This document shows, piece by piece, positions 26,832-38,147 of a stretch of DNA of 54,349 nt. Source of the stretch: Pseudomonadota bacterium (GTDB lineage Bacteria; Pseudomonadota; Alphaproteobacteria; Rhodobacterales; Rhodobacteraceae); assembly GCA_021779835.1 (NCBI GenBank), contig JAJXZX010000020.1, forward strand, positions 1-54,349. Reading direction: 5' to 3'. The translations under genes were made by a program, and so were the position numbers. Positions within the stretch are counted from its first letter, which is position 1; each line of letters starts with the position of its first letter. The notes below the pieces were generated by a model. It ran no database searches, was not told the origin of the DNA, and was given only the letters and a program-made list of their open reading frames with translations.

Positions 26832-27836
26832 GTGACGAGTGAAACACGCATTTCGCGCCGCATCTTTACGGGCATCGCCGCAAGGCTGGCCGCGTTTTCG
26901 GCTCTGGGGGTGATGCCCGCCGCACGCGCCCTTTCGCAGACAGCGCCCACCGCCGCGCAGCCTGCGCCATTGCGGCGCGCGGTGGCTCGTCTTTACCACT
27001 TCGCGACCGCCCCCTTCCCCTACCATGGCAACGAGCCTGATGATGGGGGCAAGTTCCTTGACACCACGGTGAATGGCCGCCGCGGCCATACCGCCCCGCG
27101 CGGCGGCGTCTATTTCGAGGATACCACCTATTCCGACAACCGCACCCTGCTCGCCTTTCCGGCCGGGTTCGACCTCAACAAACCCGCCGCGCTTGTCGTG
27201 TTCTTCCACGGCAACCAAGCAACGCTGGAACGCGATGTCCTCGGAGGCCAACGCGTGTTTGAGCAGTTGCGGAACTCTGGCATCAACGCGGCACTGATCG
27301 CGCCGCAATTCGCGGTGGATGCACTCGACTCCAGCGCGGGCCACTTCTGGGAGCCGCAAATGTTCGCGCTCTTCATGTCAGAGGCCGCAACCAACCTTGC
27401 CAGCCTCTGGGGCTCGCAAGCGGCCCGCGACAGCTTCGCCCACATGCCGATCATCATGGTGGCCTACAGCGGTGGCTATGATCCGGCCGCCTATGCGCTG
27501 ACCGTTGGCGGCGTCGGGCGGCGCGTCAGGGGGGTGATCCTGCTTGACGCGCTGTTTGGCGAGCCGGATCGCTTTGCCGATTGGATCGCCGCCAACCATC
27601 GTTCGGCCTTCTTCTTTTCCGCCTACGGCGATGCCGCCCCCGACAACATGGCGGTGCGTCACCAACTGGACGCGAAAGACATCAGCTATTCGACCAACCT
27701 GCCCAAAAGCTTGCGCCCCGGCCAAGTGACGTTTTTCAGCACGCCGGGTATCCCGCATGTGGACTACATGACCCAGGCTTGGGTCAAAGACCCTCTGACC
27801 TGGGCACTAAGCCGAGTGGCGGGCTTTTCGCGATAG
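26832..27836 (+). CDS. Tat-exported alpha/beta-hydrolase-like protein
   Basis: A 334-residue protein. The best start is GTG at 26832, with GGGAG 9 nt upstream; a TTG at 26805 lies in frame. A twin-arginine signal (SRRIFTGIAARLAAFSALGV) is followed by an Ala-x-Ala cleavage area. The body shows PAALVVFFHGNQ (oxyanion-type HG), MVAYSGGYDPAAYAL (serine nucleophile elbow G/A-x-S-x-G) and a late IPHVDYM histidine, consistent with an esterase or lipase-like hydrolase. The substrate is unknown. It converges on the aldehyde dehydrogenase gene with 24 bp between. Confidence 0.7.
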   Translation: MTSETRISRRIFTGIAARLAAFSALGVMPAARALSQTAPTAAQPAPLRRAVARLYHFATAPFPYHGNEPDDGGKFLDTTVNGRRGHTAPRGGVYFEDTTYSDNRTLLAFPAGFDLNKPAALVVFFHGNQATLERDVLGGQRVFEQLRNSGINAALIAPQFAVDALDSSAGHFWEPQMFALFMSEAATNLASLWGSQAARDSFAHMPIIMVAYSGGYDPAAYALTVGGVGRRVRGVILLDALFGEPDRFADWIAANHRSAFFFSAYGDAAPDNMAVRHQLDAKDISYSTNLPKSLRPGQVTFFSTPGIPHVDYMTQAWVKDPLTWALSRVAGFSR

Positions 27837-27860
27837 GCCCGCCACTTAATCGTTGCAGCG

Positions 27861-29375
27861 TCAGGCCAGATCGTCGGGCAAGATAGCCGCCGGGATATTC
27901 TGATAGCTGACCGGGCGCAGGAAGCGGCGGATCGACAGTGTGCCGACACTGGTCGCGCCAAAGTTGGTGCTGGCCGGATATGGCCCGCCATGCACCATCG
28001 CATCGCACACCTCGACACCGGTCGGGAAGCCATTGGCCAGAACCCGGCCCGCCTTGCGCTCCAACACCGGCATCAGCGCGCGCGCCTGTCGGGTGTCACC
28101 CGCATCCAGATGCAGCGTGCAAGTCAACTGCCCTTGCAGACTGCGCGCGATGCGCATCATCTCATCCGCGTCGCGCACTTTGACGATCAGACCCAGCGGC
28201 CCGAACACCTCTTCGCCAAGCGCGTGATTGGCGAGCCACGCCGCGCCCGTCGTCTCGAACAGATAGGGCGTTGCATTGCGCAGGTCGCAGACCGAGGTCA
28301 GCACTTCCTGCACCCCGGCGCTGGACGCCACGCGGTCGCGGCCCTGCCGATATGCGGCGGCAATGCCGTCGGTCAGCATCACCTGCGCGCCAACCTGCGC
28401 CAGCGCCGCTTTGGCCGCCGCCACGAAGGCATCGGCTTCCGGCCCCTCGATCACCACCGCGATACCGGGGTTGGTGCAAAATTGCCCCGCCCCCATGCTC
28501 AGCGAACCCGCCCAGCCGCGCCCGATCTCTGCCCCGCGCGCGGCAACCGCCGCAGGCAACAGGAACATCGGGTTGACCGAGCCCAATTCGCCGAAGAACG
28601 GAATGGGTTCCGGCCGCTGCGCACACAGGTCAAACAGCGCACGCCCCCCCGCCAACGAGCCGGTAAAGCCCACCGCCTTGATGAGCGGGTGCTGCACCAC
28701 CGCCTGCCCCACCGCGCGATTGCCGCCTTGGATCAGGCTGAACACGCCGGGGTGCAGGCCGCAGGCGATGCGCGCGGCGTTGATCGCCTCGGCCACGATT
28801 TCTGCCGTGCCGGGATGCGCCGAGTGGCCCTTCACCACCACCGGACAACCGGCCGCCAGGGCCGCTGCCGTATCACCGCCCGCCGTCGAGAACGCGAGCG
28901 GGAAGTTCGAGGCGCCAAACACCGCCACCGGCCCGATCGGACGCTCCATCAGACGGATTTCCGGGCGCGGCGCGGGTTGGCGATCCGGCAAGGCCGCATC
29001 CACGCGACGGTCGAGATAGTCGCCCTTCAGGATGTGGCTGGCGAACAGCCGCAATTGCCCGGTGGTGCGCCCACGCTCGCCCTGCAACCGCGCGACAGGC
29101 AGGCCGGATTCCTGCGTGCCGATTTCGGTAATCGCCTCGGCGCGCGCTTCGATCTCATCCGCAATCGCGTTCAGAAACGCAGCGCGGTCCGCGCGGGTCG
29201 AATAGCCATAGCTCCAAAACGCGTCTTCTGCGGCTTCGGCCGCCTGCGCAACCTGCGCCACGGTGCCAACCTGAAACGCATGTGCCGGACCATGCGCGGG
29301 TTCCGAGCGGAACTCTGCCCCGCCGCCAACCCATTCGCCCGCGATCAGATGTTTGCCATGGGGGGTGAAAGTCAT
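27861..29375 (-). CDS. 2-oxoglutarate semialdehyde (2,5-dioxovalerate) dehydrogenase
   Basis: A 504-residue NAD(P)-dependent aldehyde dehydrogenase that oxidises 2,5-dioxopentanoate to 2-oxoglutarate. Catalytic Cys lies in MGAGQFCTNPGIAVV and the general-base Glu in FFGELGSVNP; VFGASNFPLAFSTAGGDTA is typical of the KGSADH-III type. Start overlaps udh by ATGA. It supplies the last step of the uronate pathway whose other enzymes are all in the neighbourhood, and is co-transcribed with udh and the TRAP genes. Confidence 0.92.
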   Translation of the reverse strand: MTFTPHGKHLIAGEWVGGGAEFRSEPAHGPAHAFQVGTVAQVAQAAEAAEDAFWSYGYSTRADRAAFLNAIADEIEARAEAITEIGTQESGLPVARLQGERGRTTGQLRLFASHILKGDYLDRRVDAALPDRQPAPRPEIRLMERPIGPVAVFGASNFPLAFSTAGGDTAAALAAGCPVVVKGHSAHPGTAEIVAEAINAARIACGLHPGVFSLIQGGNRAVGQAVVQHPLIKAVGFTGSLAGGRALFDLCAQRPEPIPFFGELGSVNPMFLLPAAVAARGAEIGRGWAGSLSMGAGQFCTNPGIAVVIEGPEADAFVAAAKAALAQVGAQVMLTDGIAAAYRQGRDRVASSAGVQEVLTSVCDLRNATPYLFETTGAAWLANHALGEEVFGPLGLIVKVRDADEMMRIARSLQGQLTCTLHLDAGDTRQARALMPVLERKAGRVLANGFPTGVEVCDAMVHGGPYPASTNFGATSVGTLSIRRFLRPVSYQNIPAAILPDDLA

Positions 29376-30175
29376 GCGTTGTCATCCTTTGCAATCGGGG
29401 CGGCGGCAAAAGCGCCACCTTGCCAGCGGGTCTGCGGATCGGCGGGCCCCGGTTTTGGCCCCTCGGCCGCGATCCTCGCGCGGAACTTCTCTGAACTGTC
29501 GCGCGGAGTCCAGCCAAGGAAAGCCGCAGCGGTATTGTCCCACCACACTTCTTTGTTGTCTGACACCCCCCACACGGTCGGGCAGCCCAGCGTCGGCACC
29601 GCAAACACCCGCCCGATCAGCGCCGCGAAATCCTCGGCGCTGAACCATGTGGACAGCATCCGGTGCGAGTTCGGTTCAGGAAAACACGACCCGATCCGCA
29701 CGATGGCGGTCTCTTGCCCGAACTTGTCGAAATACATATGCGCCATCGCCTCGCCAAAGCATTTGGACACACCGTAAAGCCCATCGGGCCGCATCGGGTC
29801 CGCAGCTGTCAGCCGTTCGGTCTGCGGATAGAACCCGACCACATGGTTAGAGCTGGCAAACACGATGCGCGGCTGCCCATGCGCGCGCGCCGCCTCATAA
29901 AGGTTATACACTCCCTGAATATTCGCGTTGAGGATCGGGCCAAAGGCTTTCTCGGTCGAAATGCCGCCGAAATGCACGATACCATCGCAGCCCGCGACCA
30001 ACCGCATCACCGCCGCCTCGTCGCCCAGATCGCAGGGCATCAGCTCTTCGTTCGGCGCGGCCTCGCCCAGATCGGCCACATCCGACAGCCGCACCACCTC
30101 CGCCATCGGCGCGAGAAGCTGGCGCATCACGCGCCCCAGCCCCCCGGCCGCGCCGGTAATCAACAGACGTTTCAT
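29372..30175 (-). CDS. udh: Uronate dehydrogenase
   Basis: A 267-residue extended SDR that oxidises D-galacturonate or D-glucuronate to the aldarolactone with NAD+. The N-terminal motif is LITGAAGGLGRVMRQLL, followed by VHFGGIS, FASSNHVVGFYP and the catalytic YGVSKCFGE (Tyr and Lys). RIGSCFPEPNSHRMLSTWFS is characteristic of Agrobacterium-type Udh. It lies 10 bp after dctM and overlaps the semialdehyde dehydrogenase gene. Substrate preference between the two uronates cannot be read from sequence, but the galactarolactone enzymes nearby favour galacturonate. Confidence 0.93.
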   Translation of the reverse strand: MKRLLITGAAGGLGRVMRQLLAPMAEVVRLSDVADLGEAAPNEELMPCDLGDEAAVMRLVAGCDGIVHFGGISTEKAFGPILNANIQGVYNLYEAARAHGQPRIVFASSNHVVGFYPQTERLTAADPMRPDGLYGVSKCFGEAMAHMYFDKFGQETAIVRIGSCFPEPNSHRMLSTWFSAEDFAALIGRVFAVPTLGCPTVWGVSDNKEVWWDNTAAAFLGWTPRDSSEKFRARIAAEGPKPGPADPQTRWQGGAFAAAPIAKDDNA

Positions 30176-30185
30176 CAGATCATCC

Positions 30186-31463
30186 TCAGTTCATAAAGCT
30201 TGGCAGGAACAGCGAGATGGCAGGAATATAGGTCACCAGCATCAGCGCAACAAAGATTGCCAGATAGAACGGCCAGATGGTCTTCAGCGCCTCCTCGATC
30301 CGGATCTTGCCCACCGCGCAGCCGACGAACAGACAGCCCCCAACCGGCGGCGTGCACAGGCCCAACCCAAGGTTCATCATCAAGATAACGCCGAACTGCG
30401 TCGGGTCCATGCCCAGCTTTTCCACCACCGGCAGAAAGATCGGCGTGCAGATCAGGATCAGCGGCGCCATGTCCATGATCATGCCCAAGGCCAGCAGGAT
30501 CAGGTTGAGCATCAACAAGATCATCGCCGGGTTCGAGGAAATGCTGGTCACCGTGCTCGCCAGAACCTCTGCAACGCGGTAAAGCGCCAGCAAGTAGCCA
30601 AAGGCATTGGCACAAGCCACCAGCACCATCACCAGCGCCGTGGTCTTGACCGCCGACACGACCGCCAGCCGGAATTTCTCCAGCGTCAGTTCGCGATACA
30701 CCAGCGTGGTGACAATCACCGCCCAGATCGCGCCGAACGCGCCGCTTTCCGTCACCGTCATCACGCCCGACAGCACGCCGCCCACGATGATAACCGCCGT
30801 AGCCAGCCCCGGAAGCGCCACGATGAACGACATCCCCAGCGCCTTCCAGCCCGGGAAAGCCTCGGCCGGATAGCCGCGCTTGACCGCGATGACATAGGCC
30901 GCCACGGCAAGGCAAAGCGACATCACGATGCCGGGGATAATCCCGCCGATGAACAGCTTGGACACCGAAATGCCCCCCGCCGCCACCGCATACAGGATCA
31001 TGTTGTGGCTGGGCGGAACTACCACCCCCGCGATCGACGAGGTGATCACCACGTTGACCGCATAATCCGAGTCGTAGCCCTTTTCCTTCATCACCGGCAT
31101 CAGGATAGCACCCAAAGCCGAGGTATCGGCCACCGCCGACCCGGAAATCCCGCCAAACAGCATCGAGGCGAACACCGCCACCACGCCCAAGCCGCCGCGC
31201 ACGCTGCCCACGGCCGCCGCCGACAGCCGCACCAGCCGCATAGCGATACCGCCCTGCATCATCAACTCGCCCGCGAAGATGAAGAACGGGATCGCCAGCA
31301 GCGAAAACGACGACACGCCCGACACGATGCGCTGGAACGCCACAAACATCGGGATGCCTTCGTACACAAAGCCTCCGACGCTGGCGATGCCTAGTGCAAA
31401 AGCCACGGGAACTCCCGCAATCAGGGCAAAGAAAAAGAGCCCAAAAAGAATAAGTAGGCCCAT
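30186..31463 (-). CDS. TRAP transporter large permease (DctM)
   Basis: A 425-residue integral membrane protein with about 12-13 helices, the sodium-driven channel subunit of a tripartite ATP-independent periplasmic transporter. Typical segments are FGGISGSAVADTSALGAILMP and VVVPPSHNMILYAVAAGG, and the second-half repeat LGLGLCTPPVGGCLFVG. It sits 3 bp after dctQ and before udh, so it very probably imports the uronate degraded by this operon. Confidence 0.93.
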   Translation of the reverse strand: MGLLILFGLFFFALIAGVPVAFALGIASVGGFVYEGIPMFVAFQRIVSGVSSFSLLAIPFFIFAGELMMQGGIAMRLVRLSAAAVGSVRGGLGVVAVFASMLFGGISGSAVADTSALGAILMPVMKEKGYDSDYAVNVVITSSIAGVVVPPSHNMILYAVAAGGISVSKLFIGGIIPGIVMSLCLAVAAYVIAVKRGYPAEAFPGWKALGMSFIVALPGLATAVIIVGGVLSGVMTVTESGAFGAIWAVIVTTLVYRELTLEKFRLAVVSAVKTTALVMVLVACANAFGYLLALYRVAEVLASTVTSISSNPAMILLMLNLILLALGMIMDMAPLILICTPIFLPVVEKLGMDPTQFGVILMMNLGLGLCTPPVGGCLFVGCAVGKIRIEEALKTIWPFYLAIFVALMLVTYIPAISLFLPSFMN

Positions 31464-31466
31464 GTG

Positions 31467-31973
31467 TCAGGCTCCGCTTTCGGTGCCGCGGATCAGCGCG
31501 ACAAGATGTTCAAGGGAATAGATCGTCATCAGCACGCCGCAGATCGCAATCGGGATGGCACGCCAGCCCTCTGATATCCCTAGCATCGGCACGATGCGCG
31601 CCATGGTCGAGGCGGTTAAATTCCAGCCTTGCCACGCCATGATGATGCCAAAGCCAACCATCATCAGATTGGCCGCGAAAGTCAGCGTGACGCGCACATG
31701 CTTCGGCATCGCCTCGCGCACAAAGTCAATCGACAGATGAGTGCGCCGCCGCACCCCGACCGCAGCCCCCAGAAAGGTGATCCAGACCACCATCACCAAA
31801 GCGGCCTGCTCGACCCAGGTTGGCGTGTCGTTCATCACATAGCGGCCCCAGACGAGCCAGCCGAAGATCGCGATCAGCACGACCATCAGCACACCCGCGA
31901 TCACCATGCAGGTCCAGGCGATCCCATCTAGTATCCGGGTGAGAATACCCGGCAGTCCCGTCTCGTCCGTCAT
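31467..31973 (-). CDS. TRAP transporter small permease (DctQ)
   Basis: A 168-residue four-helix membrane protein that pairs with DctM. The family segment GRYVMNDTPTWVEQAALVMVVWITFLG and RRRTHLSIDFV are recognisable. AAGGGGGG precedes the ATG. A pair of competing hairpins lies between dctP and this gene, which fits the usual need for much more binding protein than permease. Confidence 0.92.
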   Translation of the reverse strand: MTDETGLPGILTRILDGIAWTCMVIAGVLMVVLIAIFGWLVWGRYVMNDTPTWVEQAALVMVVWITFLGAAVGVRRRTHLSIDFVREAMPKHVRVTLTFAANLMMVGFGIIMAWQGWNLTASTMARIVPMLGISEGWRAIPIAICGVLMTIYSLEHLVALIRGTESGA

Positions 31974-31985
31974 GACGCCCCCCTT

Positions 31986-32022
31986 GGATCAAAACACCCG
32001 GGTGGTTTGATCCTCCCGGGTG
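31986..32022 (-). promoter_or_regulatory. Alternative hairpins between dctP and dctQ
   Basis: A 28-bp imperfect palindrome spans 31986-32013 (outer arms GGATCAAA and TTTGATCC, inner CACCCGGGTG). A second stem, CACCCGGG (31995-32002) with CCCGGGTG (32015-32022), uses the same bases, so only one can form. It lies 22 nt past the dctP stop and could protect the dctP message or limit read-through. Confidence 0.5.
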
Positions 32023-32044
32023 ATATCAGTTCAGCCTATGCGGC

Positions 32045-33031
32045 TCATTTAGTCGCCTTGATCTCTTCGATCAGAGCCTTCAGATCCGGGTTCGCGGCTT
32101 CGAACTTGGCATAGACCGGGTCCATGGCTTTCTGGAAATCGGCCTTGTTCTTGACCTCGTTGATCTTGACACCCGCCGCGATCATCTTCGCCTCGCTTGC
32201 CTTCACTTGCTTGGCCCACAGGTCGCGCTGCGCTTTGGCCGCAGCGGTCGCAGCCGTCTGGACTGCGGCTTGATCCGCCGGGCTCAGCTTATCCCAGCTG
32301 ATCTTCGACACGCACAGGCACTCGGGGATAATCAGGTGATCGTCGACCGAGAAATATTTCGCGACCTGATAGTGGTTGGAGCTGTCGTAGGACGGAAAGT
32401 TGTTTTCCGCGCCATCGATCACGCCGGTCTTCAGCGACTGGTAAACCTCGCCATAGGCCATAGGCGTTGCGTTGCCGCCCAACTGCGCCACCATCTGCAC
32501 ATAGAGATCGTTCTCCATCACGCGCAGCTTCAGGCCCTTCATGTCCGCCGGGGTCTCGATCGGATGCTTGGTGTTGTAAAAGCTGCGCGCGCCTGCGTCG
32601 AACCACGCCAGCGCAACCAAGCCCTGCTTTTCCATCGCGGCAGAGAATTCCTTGCCAATCGCGCCATCCATGACGCGGTGCATCTGGTCTTCACCGTTGA
32701 ACAGATACGGCAGCGACAGCACGTTGGTTGCCGGAATGATCGGCCCCATCGGGCCCATGCTGAAATCAGCGAAATCAAGCGCTCCGGCGCGAACCTGCTC
32801 GATTGCGTCAGGCTGGTCGCCCAGCACGCCGCCATTGAAGACCTGTGCGTTCAGGCGGCCGCCGGTCGTGCTGTTGACGTCCTTCACGAACTGCTCCAGC
32901 GCGGTCGTGTTCGGATACCCCTCGGGTTGCAGGTTCCAGCCACGCCAGCCCGCCGCGAACGACGGCACCGCCGCCACGCCAGACAAAAGTGCACCAACAA
33001 GAGCGGCCCGGATGATCGGGGTGATTTTCAT
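32045..33031 (-). CDS. TRAP transporter substrate-binding protein (DctP)
   Basis: A 328-residue periplasmic protein with a signal peptide (IIRAALVGALLSGVAAVPSFA). The body shows GVLGDQPDAIEQVRAGALDF, FDAGARSFYN, MKGLKLRVMENDLYVQMV (with the ligand-carboxylate Arg region) and GEVYQSLKTGVIDGAENN, all typical of DctP. GGGAGGAG lies upstream of the ATG. First gene of dctPQM-udh-semialdehyde dehydrogenase, divergent from a GntR regulator. A uronate ligand is inferred from the operon. Confidence 0.93.
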   Translation of the reverse strand: MKITPIIRAALVGALLSGVAAVPSFAAGWRGWNLQPEGYPNTTALEQFVKDVNSTTGGRLNAQVFNGGVLGDQPDAIEQVRAGALDFADFSMGPMGPIIPATNVLSLPYLFNGEDQMHRVMDGAIGKEFSAAMEKQGLVALAWFDAGARSFYNTKHPIETPADMKGLKLRVMENDLYVQMVAQLGGNATPMAYGEVYQSLKTGVIDGAENNFPSYDSSNHYQVAKYFSVDDHLIIPECLCVSKISWDKLSPADQAAVQTAATAAAKAQRDLWAKQVKASEAKMIAAGVKINEVKNKADFQKAMDPVYAKFEAANPDLKALIEEIKATK

Positions 33032-33093
33032 GTCGTCTCCTCCCTCGGCATGGAATCATGCCCTTGTCACAAATTGAAGTGAAGTCATCATAC

Positions 33094-33104
33094 ATGTCAA
33101 ACAA
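33094..33104. promoter_or_regulatory. Candidate GntR operator in the dctP/gntR gap
   Basis: ATGTCAAACAA matches the site at 33954-33964 in 9 of 11 positions and fits the FadR-type TGT-N3-ACA half-site pattern. Two direct GTTGACA sequences (33130-33136 and 33140-33146), complementary to TGTCAAC, lie close by and may be further half-sites. Confidence 0.5.
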
Positions 33105-33193
33105 CATACGTCAACCTGTCTAACGTGTCGTTGACATCAGTTGACAATGTGCTTGTGACGGTGCTTGCTTGCCGCTCAATAACGGAGATGCGC

Positions 33194-33952
33194 GTGCGCA
33201 ACCCTAAACCGATCCTCACCCCCACCCACGCCACGGTTGCGCGCACCGGCAGCCGCCGCACCTTGGTGGAAACCGTGCGCGACGGTCTGCGCGAACAGAT
33301 CCTGTCGGGCAGTATCAAGGAGGGCGACAAACTTCCCAGCGAGGCGCGTCTTACCGAAAGTTTCGGGGTCAGCCGAACGGTGGTGCGCGAGGCGATCTCG
33401 TCGCTGCGCGCCGATGGTCTGGTTGATCCACGACAAGGCGCGGGCGTGTTTGTCCTCACCCCGGCAGCCCACCCTGTGCAACCCTTTCAAAATATTGATA
33501 TTGACAGGATTTCCCATACAATCGAGCTTCTGGAGCTGCGGTGTGCCGTGGAAATAGAGGCCGCTGGCCTTGCCGCGATACGCCGCTCTCCGGCGCAGGA
33601 AGAGGAACTTATCCAGCGCAATCAGGCCATCGACGCCCTGATCGCCGCAGCCCACCCTACCACGGATGCGGATTTTCAGCTTCACCTCGCCATCGCCGAC
33701 GCCACCAACAACCCGCGCTTTCGCGAGTTTCTGGAGCTGATGGGCCGCAACGTGATCCCACGCGCCGCCCTGCAAAATGACGACGGCGAACGCACACCAG
33801 AGCCCTATCTGGCGCAAATTTCCGCCGAACATGCGGCCATCGTCGATGCGATCTCGGCCCGCGACGACCTTGCCGCCCGCGCCGCCATGCGCACGCACCT
33901 GACCGGCAGCCAACAGCGCTACCGTGAAATTCTGCGCCGTGCCCGCGCCTGA
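33194..33952 (+). CDS. GntR-family (FadR-type) regulator of the uronate genes
   Basis: A 252-residue regulator with an N-terminal winged helix (LREQILSGSIKEGDKLPSEARL, VSRTVVREAISSLRADGLVD) and a C-terminal FCD ligand domain (ELRCAVEIEAAGLAA, FHLAIADATNN-like segment). GTG at 33194 is favoured because GGAG (33184-33187) sits 6 nt before it; the ATG at 33188 directly abuts the GGAG. It lies between the leftward TRAP operon and the rightward kdgD-gci-gli genes and probably represses both until a uronate or aldarate is present. Confidence 0.9.
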   Translation: MRNPKPILTPTHATVARTGSRRTLVETVRDGLREQILSGSIKEGDKLPSEARLTESFGVSRTVVREAISSLRADGLVDPRQGAGVFVLTPAAHPVQPFQNIDIDRISHTIELLELRCAVEIEAAGLAAIRRSPAQEEELIQRNQAIDALIAAAHPTTDADFQLHLAIADATNNPRFREFLELMGRNVIPRAALQNDDGERTPEPYLAQISAEHAAIVDAISARDDLAARAAMRTHLTGSQQRYREILRRARA

Positions 33953-33953
33953 C

Positions 33954-33964
33954 TTGTCATACAA
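33954..33964. promoter_or_regulatory. Candidate GntR operator ahead of kdgD
   Basis: TTGTCATACAA is a TTGT-N3-ACAA inverted repeat, one base after the gntR stop and 94 bp before kdgD. It resembles the site at 33094-33104, suggesting that the same regulator controls both transcription units. Confidence 0.55.
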
Positions 33965-34006
33965 GTTGTTGACACCACGCGCCCGGATCGGGTAATCCGG
34001 GGGTAA

Positions 34007-36095
<2,089 letters not shown>

Positions 36096-36096
<1 letters not shown>

Positions 36097-36953
36097 TGGA
36101 ACGCCAATTCGACGGCCCGCCCCCGGCAACCCCCGTGCCGCAGGGCGCCATCGACACGCAGACACATATCTATCTGCCCGGCTTTCCCGCCGCCCCCGGC
36201 GCGATACCGCTGCCCGAGGGCTTGCCCAGCCCAACCGATTACGCCCGTGTCATGCGCCGTCTTGGCACCGGCCGCGTCATCGTCACCCAGTCGAACGCGC
36301 ATCAACGTGACAACGCCAACCTGCTTGCCTGCCTTGCCGCGATGGGCGAAGTCGCGCGCGGGGTGGCGGCGATCACCGGCACTGAATCCGACGCCACCCT
36401 CGCCGCCCTTGCCGAGGCGGGCATCGTTGGCGCGCGCATCATGGACCTGCCCGGCGGGGCGGTCTCTATGGCCTCGCTGGAGGCGGTGGATGCCGCTGCC
36501 GTCCGCATGGGCTGGATGATTGCGGTGCAATTCGACGGCTCTAACATCGTGGCACTGGAGCCGCGCCTGTCGCGCCTCAACAGCCGCTGGGTGCTGGATC
36601 ACCACGGCAAATTCTTTTCCGGTGCGCCCGCAGGTGGGCCCGAACGCGCTGCCCTGAAACGCCTGATCGACGGCGGCAATGTCTGGTATAAGGTCGCCGG
36701 ATGCTATGAAAGCAGCCGCACCCCCGCGCCCTATGCCGACATTGCCGACCTTACCCGCGACATCGCCAGCCACGCACCCGAGCGCATTGTCTGGGGCACC
36801 AACTGGCCGCACAACCTGATCAAAGTCGCCAAGGATTACCCTGACGACGCCGCCCTGATGGACCTCGTGCTGGATTGGCTTCCTTCGGACGCTGCCCGAC
36901 ACGCCGCCCTGCTGACCAACCCAGAGGCGCTTTATCACTGGTCCGCCACCTGA
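36096..36953 (+). CDS. gli: D-galactarolactone isomerase
   Basis: A 285-residue amidohydrolase-fold enzyme that interconverts the 1,5- and 1,4-lactones of galactarate, feeding Gci. IDTQTHIYLPGFP holds the metal-site histidine, followed by VITQSNAHQ-like residues, WVLDHHGKFF and VWGTNWPHN. The ATG at 36096 overlaps the gci stop and follows AAAGGAC. With Udh, Gci, KdgD and the semialdehyde dehydrogenase it completes the route from galacturonate to 2-oxoglutarate within 9.1 kb. Confidence 0.93.
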
Positions 36954-37114
36954 TCTCGGCGGACCGCCATCGGGCAAGTCTCCCGCCGCGCTGGCGTCGC
37001 CTCGGACAAGATGATCGGCCGGATAACGCGGCCATTTCTCGGTGCGTAGCGCACAAGGGATTGGGGCGGAGGATGTTTCCGACTAGCATGCCAGTAAAAA
37101 ATACGGAGGACGCG

Positions 37115-38143
37115 ATGACGCTTGCAACACGGCACTGGGACAGGTTGGGCAATGGCGGGCTGACGTTTACCGAACTGGGGTTCGGGACGGCGCCTTTGGG
37201 CAACCTTTACCGCGCGATTTCGGACGCCGACGCGCGCGCGGTGCTGGACCTGTCTTGGGACTGTGGCGTGCGGTATTACGATACGGCGCCGCTATACGGG
37301 CTTGGCCTGTCAGAGACGCGGCTGAACCCGTTTCTGCGCGGCAAAGCGCGCGATGCCTATGTGCTGTCGAGCAAGATCGGGCGGCTGATGCGCGCGACAA
37401 CGCCGGACAAGCGCGACGGGTTCGGCAAGTGGTTCGACGTCCCCGCCCGCAACGAGGTGTTTGACTACGGCTATGACGGGGTGATGCGAAGCCTTGAGTT
37501 TTCGCTGGAGCGGCTGGGCGTGGACCGCATTGATATCCTTTATGCGCATGATCTGGACGTGTTCTCGCAAGGCTCGCAAGCGGCGCTGGATGCGAAGTTG
37601 GCAGCGTTGATGGGCGGCGGATACAAGGCGCTGGTCAGTCTGCGCGATCAGGGCTTGATCCGGGCGTTTGGGGCGGGCGTGAACGAGTGGCAGTCCTGCC
37701 AATGGATGGCAGAGCGGGGGGATTTCGACCTGTTCCTGCTGGCCGGACGCTATACGCTGCTGGAGCAGGAGGCGTTACAGACGTTCCTGCCGTTGTGCGT
37801 GGAACGCGGAATCGGGATCGTTGTGGGCGGGCCCTACAACTCTGGCATTCTGGCGACGGGCGCGCGGCCGGGGGCATTTTATAACTACGACCCTGCCCCG
37901 CCCGAGATCTTGGCCAAGGTGGCGCGGATCGAGGCGGTTTGCGCGCGCCATCGGGTGCGGATGCTGGATGCGGCGTTCCAGTTTCCGCTGCGGCACAAGG
38001 CGGTGGTGTCGGTTATTCCCGGCGGGCAAGGCGTGGGCGAGATGCGCTCGAACCTTGCCGCGTCGCAGGCGGTGATACCAGCGGCGTTCTGGGCAGAGAT
38101 GAAGGCCGAGGGGCTGATGCGCCCGGATGCGCCAGTGGAGTGA
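37115..38143 (+). CDS. Aldo/keto reductase, probable L-fucose (6-deoxyaldose) dehydrogenase
   Basis: A 342-residue aldo/keto reductase. Catalytic residues appear in YYDTAPLYGLGLSE (Asp, Tyr), SSKIGRLMR (Lys) and ILYAHDLD (His). Members close to D-threo-aldose/L-fucose dehydrogenase share LGFGTAPLGNLY. The start at 37115 has GGAGGA 5 nt upstream. The fuconolactonase gene follows after 4 bp, so the product lactone would be opened at once. Other pentose or deoxyhexose substrates are possible. Codon use leans to GGG, TTG and GCG more than in the uronate genes. Confidence 0.85.
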   Translation: MTLATRHWDRLGNGGLTFTELGFGTAPLGNLYRAISDADARAVLDLSWDCGVRYYDTAPLYGLGLSETRLNPFLRGKARDAYVLSSKIGRLMRATTPDKRDGFGKWFDVPARNEVFDYGYDGVMRSLEFSLERLGVDRIDILYAHDLDVFSQGSQAALDAKLAALMGGGYKALVSLRDQGLIRAFGAGVNEWQSCQWMAERGDFDLFLLAGRYTLLEQEALQTFLPLCVERGIGIVVGGPYNSGILATGARPGAFYNYDPAPPEILAKVARIEAVCARHRVRMLDAAFQFPLRHKAVVSVIPGGQGVGEMRSNLAASQAVIPAAFWAEMKAEGLMRPDAPVE

Positions 38144-38147
38144 GGCC

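Noticed and set aside
27990..31394. Long + strand frames opposite the aldehyde dehydrogenase, udh and dctM genes
   Set aside because: Same antisense artefact; they lack ribosome-binding sites and the opposite strand encodes clear protein families.
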